From contig CANTUZ010000012.1 of NCBI GenBank assembly GCA_947846985.1, positions 21,228,135-21,292,134 of the forward strand: a DNA stretch of 64,000 nt, written 5' to 3'. This DNA is from Fratercula arctica. Taxonomy: Eukaryota > Chordata > Aves > Charadriiformes > Alcidae. Position numbers and translations under genes: made by a program. The notes below the pieces were generated by a model. It saw only the letters and a list, made by a program, of their open reading frames with translations. It did not search any database and was not told the origin of the DNA. Each line of letters starts with the position of its first letter. Positions within the stretch are counted from its first letter, which is position 1. Positions 48,543 to 62,100 of the stretch are shown in pieces.

Positions 48543-49102
48543 AGAGGTGACCCATTTTTAAAGAGGGTAGAAAGGAAGACCCTGGGAACTGCTGACCTGT
48601 CAGCCTCATCCCTGTGCCTGGGAAGTTCATGGAACAAATCCTCCTAGAAGCTATGCCAAGTCACACGGACAACAGGGAGGTGATTCGAGACAACCAGCAT
48701 GGCTTCACCAAGGGTAAATCCTGCCTGACCAGCCTGATGGCCTTCTATGATGGAGTCACTACCCTAGTGGACAAGGGAAGAGCTACAGATGTCATCTATC
48801 CGGACTTCCTGTCGAGACAGGAAAAGGGGTAAGGGTTTTAAACTAAAAGAGAGTAGATTTAGACTAGGAAGATAAGGAAGAAAGGTAAGAAAGAAATTTT
48901 TTACAATGAAGGTGGTGAAACACTGGAACAGGTTACTCTCAGAGAGGTGGTAGATGCCCCATCCCTGGAAACATTCAAGGTCAGCTTGGACAGGGCTCTG
49001 AGCAACCTGATCTAGTTGAAGCTGTCCCTGCTCATTGCAGGGGAGTTGAACTAAATGACCTTTAAAGGTCCCTTCCAACCCAAACTATTCTATGATTCTA
49101 TG
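48543..49102 (+). mobile_element. CR1 LINE copy with internal deletion
   Basis: The left part (to about 48808) matches the CR1 RT upstream region: AGGAAGACCCTGGGAACTGC, then ATCCTCCTAGAAGCTATGCC, GACAACCAGCATGGCTTCAC and GTCATCTATCCGGACTTCC. It then jumps to the 3' part, GAGACAGGAAAAGGGGTAAG, continuing to ATTCTATGATTCTATG. Relative to the copy at 38.9-40.9 kb about 0.86 kb of ORF2 is missing. The 3' portion is nearly identical to that copy, so both are the same subfamily. Confidence 0.93.
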
Positions 49103-52100
49103 AAGAGAGAAGCAGGTACCCAATTATTTCTTTAATACAGTTTCAAACTCAAAACAGGCCTTATTTCACGTAAATTTGCAGTAAGGTTTATTTTAAAGTG
49201 AGTAACAATGCTGACATCTACAACTGAAATTGCTGAAATAGAAGCTGAAATAGATATTCTATCCATTTCTTCATAAGCAGCTCAAAGGCTGGTTTATCTC
49301 TCTATTCCAAATTCCCAGTTTCAAAGCCAATCTCCTGTTTAGGAGACAGTCCTAGACTTCCATATAAGGTTATTGCAATTATTGCTATTACAATCCTTCA
49401 ACAGCAAAAGCTTTACTCTGTTAGTATCTCCTGTTATAAAACAAAACAAAAATACAGCTCCTGACATCGCTTTTTTCAGCTGTCTGAATGTCCTCATACA
49501 GGGGGGTAAACAAGACTCTCAATATCTACTTAGCGCCAACTGGCTACAAGAGGTCCCCAAGTCTGGCCTGCACTACACTGACATCCCCTTAGTGTAAGAG
49601 CTAATAACTCGAGTCAGTTTTACATAACTAAAATTTCATGTATTCTTTCACTCTTCCACTTCTTATTATTTTCACTCTTTCACTCTTATTAGCAACTCTT
49701 CCACTTTATGTTTCTAAACTTCTTCTGAGAAAGTCAAAAGGTGGAAAATTATTCAGGATACATTTCATTAAGTGTCTAGATACTCTAATTTCAGCATACA
49801 GATAGACACATACATAAGGAGTACCTAGTCACCTACCTCAAAGGAAAAAAACAAACTTCTCTATTTCTGAATAGGCTACTCTGCTGCTATAAAATAGCCA
49901 ACTAACTATTTTCAGACAGAAGACATTACTTCAGGATTAAATTAATTAGAGAGCAGTACGACGACTCCAGACTTGACATCTCCATCCCACATTTGCTAAT
50001 TTTAGCACCAATCTCAATCTTATTTCCTCACTTCACCCACGACTTCACTGTGGTATTGGTATCAGAGATCTCTGCCACAACATCCGTTTCTGCTCAGTGA
50101 TGGCAGAAAGGCTCCCCTATTTGCACTACCGGTCCACCAAATGAAGAAATCTTAATGTCTACATCCTCCTTCGAAAGACTGAAATCTTAATACTTAGCAA
50201 AGTAACTACCTAAATATCTGTTTACCCTTGAGGATCACGGTGTAGAACTCCTCTGCATCCCTAGACTTGGTCTAGATAACCCCTAGAAACAAAAACACCA
50301 AAGAAAATCTGTGCCATCTGTGACACTGACAGCTTCACAGAAATTAAGCCAGTCTGAACTCGCAGCGGGCACACTGCCTGATAGGAGCACACTGCCTCAT
50401 ATGAAAGCAGACTAAATTCCACATAGCAATGTCTATAACACATTGCATCTGCAAAGCACTGGTGTAGCATAATTATTTGATTGCAGCTCAGTGGTGAGCT
50501 AAAAAAGGATCATTATACCACTACATACATAATATATATGCCACTATATACGTAATATACATAATAAACAAGAAGAAAGAGCTATGAGGCTTGCTATGTT
50601 AAACAGGGTCTTCTCAGACCTCTGGTCATTTAGTTTCTCTTCTGCACTTCAGAGGCTTACCTCTCACATAGGTATAATGTAGGCTGTACTTGGTACAAAA
50701 TTTTTTAAAAAATCCTGCAGCACTGGCCACACAGTGGCGAAGCCACTGAACCCCACACTCTGAGTTGTCTTCTCTCCTAACCATTTAGGAACTTAGGGCC
50801 ATGCTTTTTCAAGCCATTACTCATAAACTTAATGGTGGTTTTCACTGTCCCAATTAAAAAAAAAATAAATAAGGAGATGCAGAACTAACCACAGCAGATC
50901 ATCAGCTAACACTGAAAAGCCTTAGGGAGTTTACCTAATTCAGAGTTCCAAATTCTACTGCAGAAGTCACTATAACCCACTATACAGAGAAGAGGACAAC
51001 AGCTTTAACTGCTAGTGGAAACTGCAGAAAGGTAGGGGCACATGACAAAAGTTTAAAGTATCAGAAACTCAGTGCAAATAAATTTTCTGTAACTTTCCTG
51101 CAAAGAAATTTTCTTTTTTGATTAAAATTCTAAAATTAATACCTCCTTTCACTTAAAACAATCATCAGAATACAAGGAGGTAAAAAACAAGTGAACTGGG
51201 CACAAACTTCTGAACTTAGCTTCATCCTCCTCTTTTCACTACCCACTCATCCTGTGACACCTGCAAGAAATATGGCAGCTTAAAACCCCAGGCTGGGACA
51301 AAAGGGTGGGGGGGGAAACAACCACCCAAGAAAAAACCCTGTAGGAACACAGGTTTGAGAGAAAGCTGTAGGTCTTCAAGTCTAGGTTGCCTGCAGAGGC
51401 TAATATTCATGAAATAAATGTCTAGTTCTGGCATTTATGGTATAGAAAATTTACATAAAGTACGTTCAACATTATGCAGTGAGACACAATAAATACGAGA
51501 GAATGAGCACTGAAGTACAGTAAGACAAGCAGCAGGGGCATCTGAAGCATCATACAGATAGAAACTTATTTCCCATTCATGTAACTATAATATATAGATG
51601 CATCACAAGGCCAGTATTTTGGCATTGCTCATTAGCATTGCTGAACTCTCCAGAGTTACCTGCATTCGATTTGTCTGTGTCAAGCCTTACATTTGCACTT
51701 GGATTTGCTTTTGAGCCATGAAACTCTGACCCTGTGGATGGATTTCCACCAGAGGAACTCTGTGCATAGGCAGGAGCTCTGCAAAGGCACAGAATCTTTG
51801 GTGTAAAGATCCCTTTGCAGTTAAGTCCTTAGATTCTGAGCAAGTATGAACACAGTCTGTCTTAAATTTGCAGAATGAGTCCATGAGTCTATTGAGATTT
51901 CTAGAGGCTACTGTAGCATAGATATCTACTAAGAAGTAATATTATGCTATTACGTTTTTATTCTACTTCTCTTGCATTATGCTTATTGAAGTCAGCTGCA
52001 CTATTTCTATTTTCAACTTTCTTGAAGCTTTTAAAGATGTCACTACATTTTAATGAAAGGAATCTTAATTGTCTTTCATGCATAAAGTACTAAGGTTTTT

Positions 52101-54683
52101 AAATTAGAAACAAGAAACTGTCAGCTGGAAAACAAAACTATTTGTCATTTCTATCAGATGGAATTTAGCAATTACTAAAACCAATACACAAGAAAGAAAC
52201 ACCTAACATTAAAATCCAAAAGTACAAAATGTTCATTCCTCTTGCCTGAGTCACTTTACATTGGTCAAGTAGGAGGGTAGGAGTTTGCTCTTTTAAAAAC
52301 ATGATCCCACTCTTAAGTGTCTGGGTTTGACTCATGATTCATGATAATTTGGTGCTGCTAAATCAACACCAACCATTCCAGCTGTAAGAATGAAACCATG
52401 AGGAGTACTGAGAGATCACGTGGAAATCCCCAAATCTCAAAATATAAGTAGGTAAATCAGTATCAAAGAAGGTCTGATTCAAGTCCAGTGAAGTCAAAGG
52501 AAACAGCTTTTGAAAGGAATTTTGGATAAAGCTGTGTGAACTCAAGAAAACAGTTAGCTCAGTGATATTCTTGTCATCATGAATTGTCTGAATAGGAACC
52601 CGAATTAATTATGTAATTGTATACAATTATTCAGTGTCTGCATTTGCATTATTGCAAACCCACACTTCTCACAGTGGCTTTCAGTTCTTAGGCTATGCTT
52701 GTCACTCAGTCACAAAAGTCTGAGAGTCCCCATCAGAACCTGGACACTGTTATGAATTATTCATAGTGAAACATCTACCACTGAGTATTACAAATTCCAT
52801 TGCATTCTAAATCTGGCTTGCATTAAAGCATCTACACTATTGGCAGAGGGTGCACCGAAGAAGAGATAAGGCTTGATGACTGCTATAAAAATGAAAACCC
52901 CATCTCACAGCTTCTTTCTATAGTCATCACTGAGGATTATTATTCAGGGATTAAAGTCCTCTGTTGTTCTTCCTCCCATTCTTCTCCATGTCTCCATTTA
53001 GAAGATGTTGGGAAAAGCAGAAATGTACATTTCAGTGCAAATATTTGCTCAAGGGCATTGATTTCAACAGATTTGTTCAACACATGATGAAGTCTGGACA
53101 CAGGTATGGGGGCCAGAGACAGGTTAATGCAAGCTCAGATATGAACATACATGCTTATTGTTAGACTTTCCAGTCACAGTGTGGACATACTGATAGGCTT
53201 ATTAAAAAAAATCCTCACCCTTATTCTGGAAATCACAAATTGTTCAAAATGAAGATATTCAATGAGCAGTCTATCTGGTACCAATAAATACAGTATGAGG
53301 CCATCAAAGAACTGTCCCCCCTCTTGCATTTATAATTCTACTTGCATTTATAACTTCCTCCTCCCCCCTACGTAGCATGCTTTTTTCCTTCCTTACTGTA
53401 ATCAGAAGCTATGCTAACCTCTCTAAATTCATGGATTAAACCAGGGTACCTTTGCCATGAAGAACATTGGCAAAAATCCTTAGCACAAGTAGAAGCTTAT
53501 GCATTCATGACACCACACTGCAGTGTTGGGGCTTTTTGGTAGTAAAAATTGTCACCACTCTCCACAAGTAAAAAGTAAAACTAGAGAGGTCAGAATAGGT
53601 GAAGGATACAACAGAAAACGTGGTTCAAATGTGTGCCTCACCAGATGTAACTGCTTTGTCTAAGCTGAGAAAATACAAGTCTTCCATCTTGCAAACAGTA
53701 TAAAATACTTGATCTTTTAAGAATCCAATCAGATAACAATGGCCAAATTAAGAATTAATTTATGCCAGAATAATCAGAAGTAACTTCAATGCACTCAGTG
53801 GAGCCCTACAAATGAGAATGGCTGTTATGCTAGATTCATTCCCAATGATTCTTCAATCACTTTCATTTAGTCATCCAACAAGAAACGATGCTGACAGCTC
53901 TCTGAGCATTATTTCTTTTAAAATGTTATTGATTTTTGTTTTCTGGAATCTGACAGAAAGGTTCACAATATAGGTGTTAATCAGTGATTTTTAATGGCTA
54001 TTCATTTTACACACATATTTTGTTCTTGGGCCAGATTTCTATATCCAACTGAAACATACCTCAATATTATTACTATTATTAATCATTTGTTCAGAGTTGT
54101 CATTGTGGGCTAAACCTTTTCAAGTTGGTGCCCCAGGGTTCATGCACAAATTTGCAAACTCAAGGGTGGATTTTCATGTGTTATAAACAGCGCTTGCATC
54201 TTCTGTGTAATTATTCTAGCTCAAATAAAATGTAGGCATAAGGACTCCAAAGTAAAATATTTTCTTTCCTTACCTCTAAAATCTTTGTATTGACTTTCAG
54301 CAGAATAGAAATTTTTTTAATAAATTTAAATGCAATTATTTTTGCGAAACCCTATTTTAGATTTACAAACATAAACATTTACTTTGGTTTCCATGCCAAC
54401 TCCTCTGCTTGGGAAGAGAAACAACAATAGATGATTTGTATCTCCCTTCTTCCACATTTCATTCCTGCATGTCCCCAACACATCTCTCTGAATGCCAGGA
54501 ATCAAAACCTGCATGACATCAGTTCAACACGTTAAGTTAAATTAACAACAAAACAAAAATCCCAACTCCAAATTGGTCACTTCTGAGTCATATACACATC
54601 AGAATGCTCAGTAGCCATGTTACTATAGCTTATTTCCTAACCATTATATATATTGTATTATTGCTACCAATAATAACTATAAA
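49103..54683. other. intergenic, no gene supported
   Basis: Unique AT-rich sequence with short chance ORFs only. No interspersed repeat is recognised. A G9 run lies near 51308. Confidence 0.6.
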
Positions 54684-55020
54684 TCATAGAATCATAGAAT
54701 GGTTGGAAGGAACCTTAAAAATCATCTAGTTCCACCCCCCTTGCCATGGGCAGGGACACCTCCCACTAGACCAGGTTGCTCAAAGTCCCATCCAGCCTGG
54801 CCTTGAACACTTCCAGGGATGGGGCCTCCACAACTTCTCTGGGCAACCTGTTCCAGTGCCTCACCACCCTCTCAGTAAAAAATTTCTTCCTAATATCTAA
54901 CCTGAATCTACCCTCTTTCAGTTTAAAACCGTTACCCCTCGTCCTATCACTACACTCCCTGATAAAGAGTCTGCCTCTTTGTCTTTACAGTATAGGCACC
55001 GGAGCCTGTTCAAAATTTTA
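54684..55020 (-). mobile_element. CR1 LINE 3' fragment
   Basis: An antisense CR1. TCATAGAATCATAGAATGG is followed by AGGGACACCTCCCACTAGAC, CATCCAGCCTGGCCTTGAAC, CCAGTGCCTCACCACCCTCT and CCCCTCGTCCTATCACTACA. Similarity becomes weak after about 54985, so the 5' break is approximate. The left 180 bases are close to the copy at 8780. Confidence 0.92.
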
Positions 55021-58000
55021 AGGCTATATGGATAGACCTGAGGGAAGGAAAGGAATGTGAAGAGCTTTGTCTCAGTTGCTGTGGTCCCACTTGTTAGAGA
55101 CTGAAATGACAAGTTTGGGATGATTCAGATACATCTCTCTTTCAGAGAAAGTCAAACATTGAATACCAACATGTTATATCTCCTCTGAGATTTCTTATAT
55201 AGCACAGCTGGTTGCAATGATGTCAGGAAGCTAAACATCAGATGACTACTTTCAAATGCAGATCCTTGTCTGCTCTTGAAAATTAATTAAGGCTGAATTT
55301 ACAATTTTGAGGCAGGTCACCTGCTACTGTGCCTGATTCTACAGAAATGAACTCAATCAGCCAGGTGGCACTGCCTGCATTCCCAAAAAAAGTCATGACA
55401 CATTTTCCCTCTCCCTGCTGGGAGCCCAGTCTGATGTGCCCTACTTCTATGACCTGTTCTTAAAGAGGAAAATAAGGATGGATCTAGGCGAGGTCCTCAA
55501 ACTTTGAAATCAGTCAATAGTATTATGTACTGAAAAGCCAGTGTTCTGTAACATCAAGTAAAAATAAAAGCTCACATTGCAATTACAAACAATAAGCTAA
55601 TGAGGAAGTAGGCTTACAGTATTCTTAAAATTTTGAGGCACTGTAGGTTTTACACTCTTAAATAAATACACATTTTTCTGGGCAAGATCTTGAAATTAAT
55701 AAAAGTAATCAAGACCCTGACCCTGTGTATTCCATGTGGCTTGTACGTGTTGGTGACCTGATATATAGATGGAAGTTACCATTCAGAGGAAATACCCCGT
55801 GGTCATCTGCAATAAGCTGAAAGTATTGAAGGGAAAACAGGCTGATGAAATTTTATACCTTCATTTCCTTTGATATAGACAGACCATGAATACCTGTAAA
55901 ATAGCCATTTATACAATATAGATTTGTTTGCCTGTCTAAATGTAAACTGTGGGTCATTATCATTTTCTGTAGTCAGGCTTCTGTCATCACTGGGTGTTAA
56001 GGGCATTCGTTTCCTCTCCTACGTCTTTTCCATATATCTTTCCATACACCATACTTCCATCTTTTCTTTTCTTTTTTTTTTTCCTTCATTGTCTGCAGTG
56101 TGGGATTAATCCAACAGTTTCAGAGGGGACTGGATTGTACCTTACACAAAGAATTTCAGCCTAGTGCAGTTTAAACACGTGAAGATCTGAAAAATTTCCA
56201 TGAGATGAAGCACCCACAATGCAAGGGGTACATCAGTACACTGAAGCTGACGGCATTGTATTGAACAAAGTCCACATAAAATAATAATTTAGAGCAAGAT
56301 TCAAAAGAAAGATGGCAATGGACAAAAGCAGATGCGCTGGCTATAAAAAGTTAAACAATCATGAAATGAAAACCAGACAGTTTCACAAGTAAACTACTGT
56401 GCAACTTTATATTGAAATGAACTGAAGCCTATTGCTCTATCTTCATCCTTCCATCCTCCATTTTTCTTTCATATCTTTCAAATAAGGACCAAATTATTCC
56501 CTTTCACTGTCTGTTAAGTCATTTTTGTCACTAACTTCACCTCATCTCCTTGTTGCACCAATTCTTTTCTTTCATTTCACAGTTCATGGCCAATTAATGT
56601 TTGTTCCATTTCTTCTTCTAATTTACCTTCTCATCATAATCTTCTTTACCAGATGTATTAAACAGTAAGTATTCATTACTTCTAAATGTTTGTAACAGTG
56701 ATTCTAAGGAGCCTGAAGGTGTTAGTATAATGGCCTGTCAAAAATAAAGTGCATAAAAGAAGAAGTATTTATAAAAAGAGAAATACCCATTCACCATTAT
56801 AACCTATATCCTCTTATTTGTATTTCAGATGGTAAATATTAACTGCAAACTTCACTTGTGCTTGAATTAGGAAACATTTTTTAAGGGGCTTGTGTGAATG
56901 TAGAAAGGCTGCTCTAAATCAATAAATTGCAAGTTTGGGACTAGTGCTTTGATTAACTTGATTCCAAAGAGAACTGGCACGGAGACAACTCATTTCATGA
57001 GAAGCTTGAATTTTGGGGGGTGGTTTTTTTTTTTGGTCTTTATGTTTTGCCATTTAGAAGGATACGCACTTGGAAACATCATTCTCAATAGAACTATGCA
57101 CATTAGACCACAGTCAGCACAGCCAGCACAGCCAGCAACGAACAATTGTGCACAAAGTCTAGCTCATCAATGGTACAGTAGGATCCAGGTAATAGAGATA
57201 ACTCCTAAATGTCAACAGAGTAGCAAAATACTGTCAGCAGCTGCTCCTCTCCTTTTCCATGCTGTGGATGCAGCAGCACCATATGCTTCTGCTTGCATGT
57301 TCACACACCTGGAAACAAGTGGTTAGAGAACATGACGTTGAATAAACTTTACTGTTTTGTACAATTCAAAACAAAAATTCAAATGTAAATTGTTCTTGGG
57401 TTCAATAATCTTTTAATCTCATTGACACTTTTCTATTTTATTTGTACCTGAAATTGTCGGCAGTTATTTTTGAGTCTGCACTGTGGAAATTATTATTTAC
57501 CTAAAGCCAAAATAACAACCTGAGGTAGTATGTTTGCCTGAGAAGCAGCTCTGTACACCTAATATTTAACACAAGATCAAATAAATTTTACCTCCCTCCC
57601 CAACAAAAAAGTCACCTCAACTGCTGCCACTTGCTTTATTCTCTGTTGTATGCACCCTACTGGCAAACTAGAAACAACGGGTTCTCTCCAAGCGACATTT
57701 TACCTTACCAACAAACCCATATGCTTCTGTGACATACAATGACTATATACAAGAGTGTCTTCTAACAACACTTGAAAACATGGTAATATTTTGTAACACA
57801 TGCAGATAATAAAAAGTTACAGAAGAAGATATTACTATTTTGTGACATAAAATATCATTAGTATGCAAAATATGAAGTTACAGAAGAACAGACTGCAGCT
57901 TTTAGTACCAAATGATAAAATTATAACTGCCTATAATACAAAGAAAATTCATAGCCCACAAGAGTGGTAGCAAGAGCCATATGTTAGCTTTTCTGAATGG

Positions 58001-58127
58001 CTTAACTAAAGTTCATGAGAAACAGGAGACAACCTGCAAGAAAAGCAAGCAATAGCACAAGATGTAAATTATTAGAGATCACATTTAACACCTAGCTTGC
58101 ACAGCCTCCATGATTTTCACATAGTTA
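55021..58127. other. intergenic, no gene supported
   Basis: AT-rich unique sequence. The longest open frame, 56949-57326 (+, 125 codons), begins in low-complexity G/T sequence and has a short Gln-Pro-Ala repeat from AGCCAGCAC units at 57113-57137. No family match is apparent. Confidence 0.6.
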
Positions 58128-59160
58128 TAGAATCATAGAATCATTTAGTTTGGAAAAGACCTTTAAGACCATGGGGTCCAAGCGTAAACCTAACACTGCT
58201 GAGTCCACCACTAAACCATGACTCTAAGCACCATGTCTACCAGTCTTTTAAATACCTTCAGGGATGGCGACTCAACCACTTCCCTGGGCAGCCTGTTCCA
58301 ATGCTTGATAACATTTGCAGTGAAGAAATATTTCCTAATATCAGTCTAAACCTACTGCTGAGCAACTTGAGGCCATTTCCTCTTATCCTATCCCTTGTTA
58401 CTTGGGAGACCGACGACTCACACCTCTCTACAACCTCCGTTCAGGTAGTTGTAGAGAGCAATAGGTCTCCCCTCAGCCTTCTTTTCTCCAGGCTAAACAA
58501 TCCCAGTTCCCTCAGCCACCCCTCAGAAGACTTCTTCTCTAGACCCTTCATGAGCTTTGTTGCTCTTCTTTGGATGTACTCCAGCACCTCAATGTCTTTC
58601 TTGTAGTGAGGGGCCCAAACCTGAACACAGTATTCAAGATGCAACCTCACCAGTGCCGAGTACAGGGGGACAATCACTTCTCCAGTCCTGCTGGACACAC
58701 TGTTGGCCTTCTTGGCCACCTGGCCACTGCCAGCTCATATTCAGACAGCTGTCTACCAACGCCCCCAGGTCCTTTTCTGCTAGGCAGCTTTCCAGCCACT
58801 CTTCCCCAAACCTGTAAGGTTGCATGGGATTGTTGTAACCCAAGTGCAGGACCTGGCACTTGGCCTTGTTAAATCTCATACAATTGGCCTCGGCCCATCA
58901 ATCCAGCCTGTCCAGATCCCTCTGTAGAGCCTTCCTACCCTCAACGGTAGGAACACCCAACACTCTCACCCAACTTGGTGTCGTCTGCAAACTTACTGAG
59001 GGTGCACTCGATCCCCTCGTCCAGATCACTGATAAAGATATTAAACAGAACTGGCCCCAATACTGAGCCCTGGGGAACACCACTTGTGACTGGCTGCCCA
59101 TTGGATTTAACTCCATTCACCACCACTCTTTGGGCCCAGTTTTTTACTCAGTAGTACAGT
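58128..59160 (-). mobile_element. CR1 LINE (separate subfamily) with the 3' half of ORF2
   Basis: An antisense copy of about 1 kb. Its 3' terminus, TAGAATCATAGAATCATTTA, leads into AGTTTGGAAAAGACCTTTAA and GACCATGGGGTCCAAGCG, a 3' UTR unlike the other copies here. The minus-strand frame at 58941-59126 reads [20 protein letters not shown] and [10 protein letters not shown], with the catalytic FADD box at 58980-58991. Frameshifts then break the C-terminal part into frames at 58634-58879 and 58441-58719 ([15 protein letters not shown]). The element is a dead 5'-truncated copy. The 5' break lies in a short repeated AGTTTTTTACTC at 59139-59168. Confidence 0.93.
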
Positions 59161-62100
59161 TTTTTACTCCAGAAGACACAGCTCAGGTAGATGGAGACAG
59201 AAAAAGCTTTAAGTGCCCCTTCACTGGATTTCCAATGTCTGATCGCTGAGGCAAGCCTAGAGGCTAGTAAATCTAAACCTTATTCGTTCAAGCTGGTTAC
59301 AGCAAAGCTCTTTGTTACAGAGACTTCTTACCCCAACTTGCTGCCAAATCTGGTCCCTAGACCGGACAGCTGGACAACATAAGTCCACCACACTACTTCT
59401 CTTCTAAGTGACTTCTGTCCTGTAAGTTACAGGCTGAAGCCAAAGAAATAGTGGCCTTGATGACAGTCACCAAGGTCTGCCATTGTCACAGGGAAAGTTC
59501 ATCTCCATGTCAAAGCAATATTAAAAAAGCAAAATGCACACCTCTATTTTTGATATTTTTTAGACATGTAAATGAACAGAGCAGCAACACTTTTATATTG
59601 TATTTGTAAGACATAAAGCAGAATTAATCTTGAGCATTATTCTGAAGCACCCAAACACCATATTATTTAAGTAGGTGGTTTACTATCATGCTATAGAGCA
59701 CAGGATAGCAACATAGCAAGATACATTTGCCTTTAAAAGTTCACTTGGAATGGGATCAGGTTTCTAAACAGCAATCCTCTGATTTGAATAATTCCATTAA
59801 CAGTTCATTTGTAACTTCACTATTAAATGAGTTAATTTCTTCTGTCAAAATTTCTTTTTAGAAGAAAAAAAGGCCTGATAATAAAATTTGATTAAAAATC
59901 TCTATATAAAAATTTTGTATAAAAAACCAACATTCACAATTGTTGTTTAGACTTGAATTTATAAGTTTGCTATTTCAGATTGTTATTCATATATACATAT
60001 ATATGTCCATTACTAAAAATAGTCGCAGGGTATAATTTGAAATATCTTTTCAAGATCCTGAAATCAAATGCTAAAACTGAAATACAATGAATTTCCATTA
60101 TCTAGAAAAAAAATTTAAAAATCACTTTGTTCTAAATTCAAATGAAATGAAAACACACTTTCCTTTATGAAATGTAAATTCAGAGCTTTATCCAATGCTA
60201 TGCAGGGGCTATATGAGAGACTAGGATAGAGGGCTGCATAAGGTGTGTCATAACGAACATTAATACACAGCTGAAATGCAGTTAACAGATATTCTACAAA
60301 ACATCAAAAAAAAGTGCTAAAGCTCATCAAACCTGAACTCAGACTAAGTGACATTCAAGTGGTTTTCAGACTTTTATTACCCTAAATGCAAGTGCAGCTG
60401 CTGAATACGTCAATGTAGCCAAACAGCAGCAGCTGCCTAGATTCGACTCCTGGAAGAGACTACTGAGAAGGGAGCTTATCAGAAAGAAAGAGAAAGTCCC
60501 ATGATACCTAGCATTTTTTTTTAAATACTGCAGTGCAGTGTAGTGGAAAAAGAAAGCTTACTGAACCTGATAAAAGCAGATTTCTGCTTGAGATCAAAGC
60601 AAAAGTACAGTCTGCAATGGAGTAGCTTTGCCCTTCCCAATAAGCTCACTTGATGATGGGAAATATCTACTCCATGTTCACAAAAATGGTCTGAGGAAAA
60701 AGAACTGATTTCTGCAACAGATTGGACAGTTTGAAAGAGGAAAGGTATTGGCTGCTCATTGAAAAATATCTCTTTCTAGGCAGCACTGTAGCAGCAGCCT
60801 GGCTGATGGCAGAACGGACAGATGGCTGCACATTCACCTGGTGGCTGAAGTAATTATATCACCAAGTATGTCTGAGTTACAAAGAACAGCACAACACAAA
60901 AACAGCAACTAAAATCTATCCTCCTACAATTGTACCAACACATTTTTCAAGGTGCTTTAGCTGAAATGTAAGCCTGGTATAACGCACATCCAGTGTTTGT
61001 GATTACCAGCTGGCTATTACAAGAGACATCCAAGAATCAATGTTTGTGTAAACCCAGGATTCACCTCCCCCTTTTACTCACCACCACTACTCAGCATTCT
61101 TCAAATCTGTAATTCAGTAAAACAAGCTAAGCATATGGAATTCTATCTTTACTGTCAGCTATGGCTGATACACACAACACGTGTCTAATGTACCATATTC
61201 TGCTTTCTTGACATTTGTAAAGTTACTTGAGATTAATGATTCTTTGTGCTTGTATATCTTGTAATCAGGACTGAGTGGAGCTTCAAAGTGAAAACCAAAA
61301 GTGTTACAAGAAGTAGTGCTAGCATGGTTTGATAGAGAAAAATATCTCAGGATATGGAAGACCAAGCAGAAATATCAATACAACAATGTAAGAAAAATCT
61401 CAACTGCTCAACTGTCTATGGTTCAGAGGGTTCTCAATCTTTTTGTGGTAATACATGGGGCCTGACACAAACTGGATTTAACGCAGGCCATGTTAAAGAA
61501 CTGTGATATCCTAAACCTGAGCCATCTTTTCCTATTATTTGATTTGAGCCCTTGCAAGAACATCTACCATGCAATTTCCGGACATTTTTATGCAATTTAT
61601 TATCATCTACAGTTCAGTCATGGATGGGAAGATGATAAAAACTTTCATCTTCAAAACATGCACCACTGCTGTTCTTACATTCTTGCTATTCTGTTCTAAG
61701 AAAACTGCAGCTGCCACTATGAATACATTAGGGCTCCATGAAACAGCTGTCCTTAAATATCTCATCACACCTCTCCATAGACAAGTATGGCACAAAGCCA
61801 TAATTTTTGTTTTCATTCTTTTCATCCATGTCAGTTACAAATGAACAAACTCACACAGACATTTTGCGATACCCCTGACGAACCATGTTACTGTGGTGAT
61901 AACTTTCACTCCAAAGTACAATTGCAAAGCACCCAAAAGAAAGAAACAGAATAAAAATTATCAAAACTGACATTATATTTCTGCATGGTTCCTAATGGTT
62001 AAAAATGCAGGCTCCTTTAGGACTGCACCAAAATATTAATGCTAACTTCCCCTTTCTAGTATCAGATGAGACCTTGTTTATATATCCTCCTGCAAAAAGC

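Noticed and set aside
56949..57326. 125-codon + strand ORF
   Set aside because: No family resemblance, low-complexity start, and no splice or polyadenylation context; within chance length for 64 kb.
58441..58879. Several minus- and plus-strand ORFs as separate genes
   Set aside because: The minus-strand ones are frameshifted pieces of CR1 ORF2, and the plus-strand ones are their antisense shadows.
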